From: an uncultured Emergencia sp.
GTDB lineage: Bacteria > Bacillota > Clostridia > Peptostreptococcales > Anaerovoracaceae
NCBI GenBank assembly: GCA_902476665.1
Contig: CABSEO010000055.1
Location: 1-8,851, forward strand
Direction of reading: 5' to 3'
Length of the DNA stretch: 8,851 nt
The position numbers and the translations under genes were made by a program. The notes below the pieces were generated by a model, which worked only from the letters and a program-made list of their open reading frames with translations, did not search any database and was not told the DNA's origin. Position 1 is the first letter of the stretch. Each line of letters begins with the position of its first letter. Below, piece by piece: positions 1 to 6,392 of the stretch.

Positions 1-1
1 A

Positions 2-130
2 ATCCGCAAGACAATTTCACTGTTGTTAAAGGATGGTCTGGTATCTTCATCAGAGGGAAGATACGGACTGTTTCCGACAGATATCGGATTTTCCCTTCTT
101 GAAACAGGATCATCCGAAGATCCTGAATGA
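2..130 (+). CDS. C-terminal end of an unidentified protein, winged-helix-like (partial, 5' end outside window)
   Basis: Forty-two codons are open from the window edge to a TGA at 128-130, and no start is visible. The peptide begins IRKTISLLLKDGLV, which reads like the recognition helix of a winged helix-turn-helix (compare the 'R..v..L..kGLv' pattern of MarR/GntR/PadR-type regulators). A wing-like strand pair containing GRYGLFPT follows, then a short acidic tail. Family membership cannot be fixed from so short a tail. A perfect terminator 26 bp downstream supports this as the true gene end. If it is a transcription factor, its position directly upstream of the transporter/dipeptidase unit makes it a candidate local regulator. 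That is inference; it could equally belong to an unrelated upstream operon. Confidence 0.5.
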   Translation: MRKTISLLLKDGLVSSSEGRYGLFPTDIGFSLLETGSSEDPE

Positions 131-155
131 TCCGCAATTTTAGACCGAAAACGCC

Positions 156-182
156 AAAAAACCCCTGTTTTAGGGGTTTTTT
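156..182. terminator. Symmetrical rho-independent terminator
   Basis: The hairpin is CCCCT (162-166), loop GTTTT, AGGGG (172-176). It is flanked by A6 on the left (156-161) and T6 on the right (177-182), so the A and T tracts extend the stem and the element can work in both directions. It lies 26 bp after the stop of the upstream partial gene and ends three bases before the proposed -35 of the next promoter, so it insulates the transporter unit from upstream transcription. Confidence 0.85.
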
Positions 183-184
183 GA

Positions 185-212
185 TTGGCACCATAATTGC
201 ACTATGTATAAG
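185..212 (+). promoter_or_regulatory. Sigma-A-type promoter for the transporter-iadA unit
   Basis: TTGGCA (185-190, one mismatch to TTGACA) is followed by a 16-bp spacer and TATAAG (207-212, one mismatch to TATAAT). Transcription would start near 219, leaving a leader of about 20 nt that carries the AGGAGG ribosome binding site at 226-231. The -35 begins just after the terminator T tract. CACT (200-203) and AGTG (211-214) flank the -10 as a weak inverted repeat, too short to call an operator. Confidence 0.6.
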
Positions 213-239
213 TGAAATAAAATTTAGGAGGAAAGTTCT

Positions 240-1775
240 ATGAGTAAAAAGAAAAAGGGTGAGGCCCTTGAAACACTCAACAAAGGATTTAAAGTGCCTG
301 ATACTTATATCATCGTATTCTTTGTTGTATGTTTCGCTGCGTTACTTACCTATCTGATTCCGCAGGGTATGTATGAAACCCAGGATGTCACCTATATTGT
401 AGACGGAGCGGAAAGTACCAGAACAGTTATCAAAGACGGAAGCTTCCAGTATATGCTGGGAGAAGACGGAAAACCGCTCAAAGACGGTATCAGCCTCTTT
501 GAACCTGGCGGTGAAGTAGGCCTGTTCAACTATATGTTTGAAGGTCTTGTAAGCGGAGACAAATGGGGTTCTGCTGTAGGCATCATTGCGCTGATTTTGG
601 TAATCGGTGGTTCATTCAGCATCATCCTGAAAACAGGTGCAGTTGAAGCCGGAATTATGAATCTGATCAAAAAAACCGGCGGAAGAGAATATCTGCTGCT
701 TCCTGTTATTTTCATTCTGTTCTCCTTAGGCGGAGCTGTATTCGGTATGGGTGAAGAGGCTCTTCCTTTTGCTATGATTATGGTTCCGATGGTTATTGCC
801 ATGGGATATGACGGTGTTACCGGCGTACTGATTACTTATGTTGCAACACAGATTGGATTCGGTGCATCCTGGATGAATCCTTTCTCTCTTGCCATTGCGC
901 AGGGAATTGCCGGAGTTCCGGTATTCTCCGGTGCCACATTCCGTATTATACTGTGGATCGTATTCACCGGTGCAGGAATTGTTATGACCATGATTCATGC
1001 AAGAAAAGTAAAGAAAGATCCGACCAAGTCTGTTTCTTATGAATCTGATGCGTATTTCCGGGAAGATCTGGAAGGTTCTCAGCAGACTGGAACTGAAAAG
1101 TTCAAACTGGGTCACGCACTGGTTCTGCTTGTGCTGCTTTTCGGTATGATCTGGGTTATCTGGGGTGTAATGGAAAAAGGCTATTATATTCCTGAAATCG
1201 CTACTCAGTTCTTCATCATGGGATTCATTTCCGGTATTATCGGTGTGATCTTTAAGCTGAATAAGATGGGCTTTAATGATATGGCTTCTGCATTCAAGCA
1301 GGGAGCATCTGATCTTGTGGGCGCTGCCATTATTGTAGGTATGGCGCAGGGCATCATGCTCGTACTGGGAGGCTCCGATCCTACAGCACCTACAGTACTG
1401 AATACAATTCTGCATGGTATTTCTGAAGCATTTGTCAATGTTTCCGGTACTTTTGCAGCTGTACTGATGTATCTTTTCCAGTCAGTATTCAACTTCTTTG
1501 TTGTATCCGGTTCCGGTCAGGCTGCACTGACTATGCCGATTATGGCACCTCTGTCAGACCTTCTGGGTGTAACACGTCAGACTGCAGTTCTGGCATTCCA
1601 GCTTGGTGACGGATTTACAAACATCATCGTGCCTACTTCAGGATGTCTGATGGGCGCTCTGGCAATTGCAAGAATTGAATGGTCCAACTGGGTTAAATTC
1701 ATGTGGAAGTTCCTGGGCGTTCTGGTCATCATGGCGATTATTACAATGATGATTGCAAGCATGATTGGATTCTAA
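240..1775 (+). CDS. yfcC: YfcC-family (DcuC/ArcD-like) secondary transporter
   Basis: A 511-residue polytopic inner-membrane carrier, close to the usual length of YfcC proteins (about 500). The start is fixed by AGGAGG at 226-231, 8 nt before ATG. After a lysine-rich cytoplasmic N-terminus there is a membrane segment at about 22-40, a hydrophilic external loop at about 41-105 (IPQGMY, then GSF and GLF, as in the family), and roughly ten or eleven further segments. Family-typical motifs are GMGEEALPF (169-177), the SGSGQAALTMPIMAPLSDLL stretch (423-442) and QLGDGFTNIIVPTSG (454-468). The family (DcuC-like fold, Pfam C4-dicarboxylate anaerobic carrier) has poorly defined substrates; relatives include basic-amino-acid exchangers and dicarboxylate carriers. 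The iadA gene 20 bp downstream and the extracellular cyanophycinase further on suggest import of beta-aspartyl dipeptides such as beta-Asp-Arg, or of Asp/Arg or an Arg exchange product. The family call is firm; the substrate is inference. Confidence 0.9.
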   Translation: MSKKKKGEALETLNKGFKVPDTYIIVFFVVCFAALLTYLIPQGMYETQDVTYIVDGAESTRTVIKDGSFQYMLGEDGKPLKDGISLFEPGGEVGLFNYMFEGLVSGDKWGSAVGIIALILVIGGSFSIILKTGAVEAGIMNLIKKTGGREYLLLPVIFILFSLGGAVFGMGEEALPFAMIMVPMVIAMGYDGVTGVLITYVATQIGFGASWMNPFSLAIAQGIAGVPVFSGATFRIILWIVFTGAGIVMTMIHARKVKKDPTKSVSYESDAYFREDLEGSQQTGTEKFKLGHALVLLVLLFGMIWVIWGVMEKGYYIPEIATQFFIMGFISGIIGVIFKLNKMGFNDMASAFKQGASDLVGAAIIVGMAQGIMLVLGGSDPTAPTVLNTILHGISEAFVNVSGTFAAVLMYLFQSVFNFFVVSGSGQAALTMPIMAPLSDLLGVTRQTAVLAFQLGDGFTNIIVPTSGCLMGALAIARIEWSNWVKFMWKFLGVLVIMAIITMMIASMIGF

Positions 1776-1795
1776 TGGCAGAGGTGTGTTGTATT

Positions 1796-2965
1796 ATGAA
1801 ACTGATAAAAAATATTCATGTTTATGCACCGGAAGATTTGGGAATTAAAGACGTTTTTCTGTGCGGAGACAAAATTTGTAAAATCGATGAAAAGATTGAA
1901 GCTCCTGCAGGCTTTGATGTTGAAGTGATTGACGGCAGCGGAAAAATTATGACGCCTGGTTTTATTGACAGCCATGTTCATATTTTAGGCGGAGGCGGTG
2001 AAGGCGGTTTTGCAAACAGAACGCCGGAATCCACGCTTTCCGGTCTGACACGTTACGGCATCACCACTGTGGTCGGATGCCTGGGAACAGATGGTATCGG
2101 ACGTGATCCCAATGCCTTGATTGCTAAGGCAAAAGGTCTGAAAGCGCAGGGAATTTCCGCGTTTGCTTATACCGGAAACTATCAGGTGCCTGTACGCACA
2201 TTAACAGACAGCGTAGTTAAAGACATTATGATGATCGAAGAATTTATCGGCGTTGGAGAAATTGCCATTTCGGATCATCGCTCATCTCAGCCTACCTATG
2301 AAGAATTTGCAAGGCTCTGCTCCAATGCAAGGCTTGGAGGAATCCTTTCCGGAAAAGCGGGAATTATCAACATCCATCTGGGCGACAGCCCTCGTTACAT
2401 GGATCTGATTGAACGGGTCATTGCTGAAACAGAAATTCCGGCTACCCAGTTCCTGCCGACCCATGTAAACAGGAATGCAGGATTATTTGACAGAGCTGTT
2501 GAATATGCAAAAGGCGGCGGTACAGTGGACTTTACCGGAAATGAAGATATTGACTACTGGGAACAGGTTTGCGATGAGGTTCGTGTCTCCACCGGCATCA
2601 AGAGAATGCTGGATGAGGGAATTGACAGTGATCTGTTTACCATTTCCTCTGATGGCCAGGGAAGCCTGCCGCTGTTCACTCCGGAAGGTGAATTTCTGGG
2701 AATGGGCATGGGTCAGTCAAGCTGCCTGCTGAAAGAAGTAAAGGAATGCGTGGAACGCGAAAACATTCCACTTGAAATTGCTGTAAAGGCGATTACTTCC
2801 AATCCTGCCAGAGTGCTGTGTCTTGCAAAAAAAGGTCATATTGCTCCGGGCTATGATGCTGATCTGTGCATACTCAGCGAAGATCTGTCTGTTGACACAG
2901 TAATTGCACTGGGACAGGTCATGGTGAAAGACGGAACACCAATCGTAAAAGGACAATTTGAATAA
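1796..2965 (+). CDS. iadA: Isoaspartyl (beta-aspartyl) dipeptidase, amidohydrolase superfamily
   Basis: A 389-residue cytoplasmic binuclear metal hydrolase, matching E. coli IadA in length (390). It cleaves beta-aspartyl dipeptides to aspartate plus an amino acid. Visible are the HxH ligands H60 and H62 (FIDSHVH), GGGGE with E69 (substrate amino contact in E. coli), Y129 in GNYQVP, R162 in ISDHRS, H194 in NIHLGD, H223 and R226 in LPTHVNRN, and D286 in SSDGQGS. The position of the carboxylated bridging lysine of E. coli IadA (K162) is occupied here by E155 (GEIAISDHR). The start at 1796 is chosen because GAGGTG (1781-1786) sits 9 nt upstream and MKLIKN matches the family N-terminus; in-frame ATGs at 1703 and 1775 are less likely. 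The gene lies 20 bp after the transporter and is co-transcribed with it. It probably processes dipeptides imported by that carrier, including beta-Asp-Arg from the cyanophycinase encoded next. Confidence 0.93.
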   Translation: MKLIKNIHVYAPEDLGIKDVFLCGDKICKIDEKIEAPAGFDVEVIDGSGKIMTPGFIDSHVHILGGGGEGGFANRTPESTLSGLTRYGITTVVGCLGTDGIGRDPNALIAKAKGLKAQGISAFAYTGNYQVPVRTLTDSVVKDIMMIEEFIGVGEIAISDHRSSQPTYEEFARLCSNARLGGILSGKAGIINIHLGDSPRYMDLIERVIAETEIPATQFLPTHVNRNAGLFDRAVEYAKGGGTVDFTGNEDIDYWEQVCDEVRVSTGIKRMLDEGIDSDLFTISSDGQGSLPLFTPEGEFLGMGMGQSSCLLKEVKECVERENIPLEIAVKAITSNPARVLCLAKKGHIAPGYDADLCILSEDLSVDTVIALGQVMVKDGTPIVKGQFE

Positions 2966-2983
2966 TAAATACCTGAATCAGAT

Positions 2984-3004
2984 GTTTCACCGGTCTGGTG
3001 AAGC
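2984..3004 (+). repeat. Short hairpin after iadA
   Basis: GTTTCACC (2984-2991), loop GGTCT and GGTGAAGC (2997-3004) form an 8-bp stem with one G-U pair, 19 nt after the iadA stop. No T tract follows directly, so it is unlikely to terminate by itself. It could protect the 3' end of the mRNA or be chance. Confidence 0.35.
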
Positions 3005-3048
3005 ACATATCGCTTTGTAAATGTTTTTGGCTTTGTGGTATTGATGTT

Positions 3049-3086
3049 GGCAGGAGCAGAGTCAAGACTCTGCTCCTGCCTGTTTT
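3049..3086 (+). terminator. Strong rho-independent terminator of the transporter-iadA unit
   Basis: A perfect 14-bp stem, GGCAGGAGCAGAGT (3049-3062) with ACTCTGCTCCTGCC (3067-3080), closes a CAAG tetraloop and is followed by TGTTTT. It separates iadA from the cyanophycinase gene, which must therefore have its own promoter or depend on partial read-through. Its AGGAGCAG/CTGCTCCT core recurs in the terminator after the cyanophycinase gene. Confidence 0.92.
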
Positions 3087-3127
3087 AATTCGTATAACGT
3101 CGTGGATATCAGACTGAGAGGAAAAAA

Positions 3128-5611
3128 ATGAAAAAGAATTTAATTATCGTGACAGTATTAATTCTTTCTTTGGTATTCTCATCATTTTCCGGGTATGCGT
3201 TAAGTGATGACGAGATGGCAGGTAGAGCACCGACAGACGTAAAAATTCTCGCTACGGGAGAATATCCGGCAGATTTTCAGCTGGGATTTTTCCCGCCTGA
3301 AGATGATAGTGAACTGGACAGCTATATGATGATATATTCTGCCTCTGAAAAGGAAGAGGTGATGAAATATCTTTCATCTCTTTCTTTTGAAGAAATTCTG
3401 AGTTTAGACTCGGATATCAATCGGGGCAAACATATCACAGATCTGAGTTATGCTGACGGAACATACAACACCTTTTATTCCGGGCAAAAAGATGTTGTAT
3501 CGGGAAAAACTCTTCAGGAACCGGGAGAGTACCATTTCTATGTACTTTCTCTGTCCAAAACCGGAATTCTGGGAATTGCCGAAGCAGACACGACACATAT
3601 CGTTAAACCTGCCCTTGAGATAAGTGTGATCAGAGACGGTGGATATGAACTGTCAGATTACAGCGTTAAATTTAAAAATCCGGGAGATGAAACGATAGAC
3701 TACTGCCTTCTGTTTTATTCGAAGAGAGGTTATTCCCATACAAAGGAAGATGTAAAGAAGATAACAGATGCTGAGGCTCTGATCAGTGAGGGCAAAGCGC
3801 TGAAAGTTCCGTATGACAGTAAAAAAGAGACATTTACACAGTCGCTGGAGACACTTACAAAGGATATCGATGGACAGAGCAGAAATCATGACGACTTCTA
3901 TTATGTCTACAGCCTTCCTGTAGACAAAAATGGTGAGTTTCTGAGACTGTTCAAAGCAGATTCATTTATTATTCCGGAAGGAAAACCGGATATCGTCAAG
4001 ACATCAATTGGAGAAGGAAAAGGACACGGTATCATTATGCCTGCAGGTGGAGCAACCTCAATCTATCCAAAATCCTCTACCTATGTGCAGGAGTATATTG
4101 ATGCATTTATGCAGGGATTTAAACCGACGGCAGATCAGAAACGTCCGAGAATCGCAGTTATGGAAACTTCATATGGTGCAGAAAATACCATGTATGATTA
4201 TTTCTGTAATTATGGAGACGAATCTGATGTAACCGTTCTGGACGGTCATGGATGTGATGCGGTTTATGTTCCGCTGTCTATCGAAAATTACAAGAATGTA
4301 GCAAATGAACAGTATTTTGCAGATCTGGTAAAGAGCTGTGATATTGTACTTCTGCTGGGAGGAGATCAGGCAATGCACGCCAGATGTCTTACTGACGGAA
4401 ATGGAAATCTGACAAAAGTAGGGGAAGCGGTTCAGTATGTTTATGACATAGGTGGTACCATTGTCGGCACCAGTGCAGGTGCAGGTGTGATGTCAGGACC
4501 TACACTTTCCAGCGGTGGAGGCGGAAATTATTCTTATGAGACGCTGTATTGGAATAAGACAGAGTTTATCGATATCGCCAAGTGGTGTAAAGACCAGGTA
4601 GATCCTGAACTGGACAGTTCCAATCTGTATAATGCAATTTACTTTAACAGCACTGGATATATCAACCACGCACTGGGACAGAAACTGCTCATTGACACCC
4701 ATTTTGACGCCAGAGGAAGACTGGGACGTTCTGCAGTTGCACTGAGAGATACTGACCCGAAAGGCATGGCAATGGGTCTGGATGAAGGAACCTTTATGCG
4801 GATTCAGGACGGGGTAGGTACCGTAGGTGGTAATGGAGGCGCCTATATTCTGAACGCAGAAAATGCTCAGTGGTCTAAAGACGGATATTTTGGCGTGACA
4901 GGACTGAAGCTGAGCTATCTCACCGCAGGCGATACTTATAACTTCAAAACAGGTGAGGTCGTGTCATCCAAACCGGCTGTAGAAGAAAAAGGCGATACTG
5001 TCACAGTAAAGGATGATGCAATGTATTCGTACAGAACCACTCGCATGATCAGTGAATTTGTCTCAAGTACACTGGATGAAGTCAGTGCGCCGATTAAAAA
5101 AGCCACCAATGATATTTTTAAGGATGGACCTGATTTCAGTGTTACATATTCCAAGACTGACGATACACTGACTTATATGGGCAGTGAAAAATACTCCAAA
5201 GGCTCTGCCGGTGATAATATGAGCGATCTGAATAAATTTACCGCAGTTAATCTGGAGATGTCAATCCAGCGTCAGGCTGACCCTGACGATGCCCTGAAAC
5301 AGGGAGTGAAAAACACCACCATTAAGTTGAAATCTACATTGGGTAAAGGATATATAAAGCTGAACTGGACAAAATCCAAAGGCTATAAAGTGGATTATTA
5401 TCAGGTATATAAGTCAAAGAAAAGAAACAGTGGATATGGGACCGAGCCATACTTCAAGACGAAACAGGGAGGTCTCAGCAACTGGTATAAGAACACCAAA
5501 GAATTGAAAAAAGGTACTCGCTACTACTATAAGGTTCGCGGTGTGAGAAACATAGAAGGAGAGACTGTATATACACAGTATTCCAATAAAGCCTGGAGAA
5601 TGGTGAAATAG
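3128..5611 (+). CDS. Secreted multidomain cyanophycinase (peptidase S51)
   Basis: An 827-residue exported protein. A signal peptide (1-24, lysines then a hydrophobic core, likely cleavage after GYA) precedes two diverged copies of a roughly 95-residue unit (66-161 and 192-287). An S51 cyanophycinase domain follows (about 298-600), then a linker and a C-terminal fibronectin-III-like module (about 727-825). The catalytic set is complete: GGDQ with Q414, nucleophile S449 in GTSAGAG, H525 in [12 protein letters not shown], and E553 in GLDEGT. These correspond to Q101, S132, H174 and E201 of Synechocystis CphB, and D172, R178, R180 and R183 are also matched (D523, R529, R531, R534). Known cyanophycinases hydrolyse (beta-Asp-Arg)n to beta-Asp-Arg, here probably outside the cell; there is no LPXTG anchor. 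At about three times the size of CphB it resembles extracellular rather than storage-mobilising forms. The start has GAGAGG (3116-3121) 6 nt upstream. Upstream iadA and a transporter fit a scavenging pathway. Another beta-linked substrate is possible. Confidence 0.9.
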   Translation: MKKNLIIVTVLILSLVFSSFSGYALSDDEMAGRAPTDVKILATGEYPADFQLGFFPPEDDSELDSYMMIYSASEKEEVMKYLSSLSFEEILSLDSDINRGKHITDLSYADGTYNTFYSGQKDVVSGKTLQEPGEYHFYVLSLSKTGILGIAEADTTHIVKPALEISVIRDGGYELSDYSVKFKNPGDETIDYCLLFYSKRGYSHTKEDVKKITDAEALISEGKALKVPYDSKKETFTQSLETLTKDIDGQSRNHDDFYYVYSLPVDKNGEFLRLFKADSFIIPEGKPDIVKTSIGEGKGHGIIMPAGGATSIYPKSSTYVQEYIDAFMQGFKPTADQKRPRIAVMETSYGAENTMYDYFCNYGDESDVTVLDGHGCDAVYVPLSIENYKNVANEQYFADLVKSCDIVLLLGGDQAMHARCLTDGNGNLTKVGEAVQYVYDIGGTIVGTSAGAGVMSGPTLSSGGGGNYSYETLYWNKTEFIDIAKWCKDQVDPELDSSNLYNAIYFNSTGYINHALGQKLLIDTHFDARGRLGRSAVALRDTDPKGMAMGLDEGTFMRIQDGVGTVGGNGGAYILNAENAQWSKDGYFGVTGLKLSYLTAGDTYNFKTGEVVSSKPAVEEKGDTVTVKDDAMYSYRTTRMISEFVSSTLDEVSAPIKKATNDIFKDGPDFSVTYSKTDDTLTYMGSEKYSKGSAGDNMSDLNKFTAVNLEMSIQRQADPDDALKQGVKNTTIKLKSTLGKGYIKLNWTKSKGYKVDYYQVYKSKKRNSGYGTEPYFKTKQGGLSNWYKNTKELKKGTRYYYKVRGVRNIEGETVYTQYSNKAWRMVK

Positions 5612-5625
5612 TATTTTCTCAGCAG

Positions 5626-5670
5626 AAAAAGGAGCAGTGCCGCAGGGAACTGCTCCTTTCTTTTCTTTTT
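5626..5670. terminator. Bidirectional terminator between convergent genes
   Basis: GGAGCAGT (5631-5638) pairs with ACTGCTCC (5649-5656) around a 10-nt loop. On the plus strand a T-rich run (5657-5670, TTTCTTTTCTTTTT) follows and ends the cyanophycinase transcript. On the minus strand the A5 at 5626-5630 gives a T5 tail that ends the spoIIR transcript. The position midway between two converging stop codons fits this dual use. Confidence 0.87.
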
Positions 5671-5696
5671 GCTGCAATACAATGAGAAAAAGTATC

Positions 5697-6287
5697 TTAC
5701 CATTCTTTCTTCCTGTGGACTCCTTTTACCTCCGTTGTCAGGTCATCTTTCATTATTTCTTTTATTTTTGATTTCAGCACAATTTTTTCGCTTCCATCTT
5801 TTTCTCCAATGAGACAGAGCTGAGGAAAAATAACGCACCACCAGTTCTGTCCGTCACCACGTCCAAGTGTCACTTTCAGGGCCTCATAATTCCCTGCGGG
5901 AAGAGTCAGATCTTCATAACTTTTCTGCGGAATATAGGTTACCTTCAGAGCTGCTCTGGCAGGATAATCAAAGCCGCTTTCGTTTATCACTTTATTAGAA
6001 ATTTCTTCTATTTTATCTATATTATTTGTCACATATGTGCGTGCTGTTTCGATATCAGCCTGCCCATTCTGGGACTGGCCGTCTTCCATGAATTTGATAA
6101 TTTCATTTCGGACCTTCAGTTTCAGGGCCTGATCTTCAGGAGAATCACTGTTGGCAACCACATGAAGCCTTATGATTCCCGGATGCTCGTTGGGCGTATG
6201 ATTTATGTAATAAATTCCGCCCAACGCACAGAGAAAGAAAAAAGTCAGCCATATCAGAATTTCCTTTTGCAGTAATGTCAGTTTCAT
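5697..6287 (-). CDS. spoIIR: Stage II sporulation protein R
   Basis: A 196-residue protein, near the usual family size. A single N-terminal hydrophobic segment (about 9-28, signal or anchor) is followed by the family signature IRLHVVANSDSPEDQALKLK (39-58), LPAGNYEALKVTLG (129-142) and the GQNWWCVIFPQLC block (146-158). In Bacillus, SpoIIR is made in the forespore under sigma-F, is exported to the intermembrane space, and triggers SpoIIGA to process pro-sigma-E in the mother cell. AAGGA (minus strand, 6300-6296) lies 8 nt before ATG. It is the second gene after sipL on the minus strand, with a 105-bp spacer holding possible promoters and nested inverted repeats, so it may be expressed separately from sipL. 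The terminator at 5626-5670 follows it. Confidence 0.93.
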   Translation of the reverse strand: MKLTLLQKEILIWLTFFFLCALGGIYYINHTPNEHPGIIRLHVVANSDSPEDQALKLKVRNEIIKFMEDGQSQNGQADIETARTYVTNNIDKIEEISNKVINESGFDYPARAALKVTYIPQKSYEDLTLPAGNYEALKVTLGRGDGQNWWCVIFPQLCLIGEKDGSEKIVLKSKIKEIMKDDLTTEVKGVHRKKEW

Positions 6288-6288
6288 A

Positions 6289-6354
6289 ATTCCCGTCCTT
6301 TCTGATTTCTGAGCCCTTTTGCTCAGGAATTCTAACCTGATTATGGACGGGAAT
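6289..6354 (-). promoter_or_regulatory. Nested inverted repeats over the spoIIR ribosome binding site
   Basis: The outer arms are perfect 10-mers: ATTCCCGTCC (6289-6298) and GGACGGGAAT (6345-6354). The inner arms are ATTTCTGAGC (6305-6314) and GCTCAGGAAT (6321-6330), 10 bp with one G-U pair and a 6-nt loop. Read on the minus strand, the outer stem pairs the GGA of the spoIIR Shine-Dalgarno and nearly all the spacing to within 2 nt of ATG. No T tract follows the inner hairpin, so it is not an intrinsic terminator. The repeats are seen directly; translational control is inferred. Confidence 0.55.
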
Positions 6355-6368
6355 CTGAAAAATATACC
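6328..6368 (-). promoter_or_regulatory. Candidate sporulation-type promoter for spoIIR
   Basis: Two overlapping readings exist on the minus strand. First, GTATA (6367-6363), a match to the forespore sigma -35 GYATA, is followed 17 nt later by CATAATC (6345-6339), near the sigma-G -10 CATNNTA. Second, GGTTAGAAT (6337-6329) matches the sigma-F -10 pattern GGNNANANT, but no good -35 lies at the proper spacing. Known spoIIR genes are sigma-F dependent. Either reading would start transcription after the outer left arm of the inverted repeat. Confidence 0.3.
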
Positions 6369-6392
6369 TTATATGTGGAAAGTTTTGCGGTA

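Noticed and set aside
183..239. ArgR-type operator upstream of the transporter, expected for arginine-related control
   Set aside because: AT-rich stretches near 204-225 resemble half sites only loosely, and no clear paired box is present.
726..1415. Long open frame on the minus strand inside the transporter gene (229 codons)
   Set aside because: Composition is rich in His, Asn and Cys with no recognisable domain. It lies wholly opposite a gene with strong family motifs and its own ribosome site.
1703..1795. Upstream in-frame starts for iadA at 1703 and 1775
   Set aside because: The 1703 start overlaps the transporter by 73 bases and adds a non-family leader. The 1775 start overlaps its stop codon and has no Shine-Dalgarno, whereas GAGGTG is well placed for 1796.
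3070..3098. Promoter for the cyanophycinase gene with -10 TATAAC at 3093-3098
   Set aside because: No acceptable -35 is present 16-18 bp upstream, where the terminator stem lies, so it is not listed although the gene probably needs its own promoter nearby.
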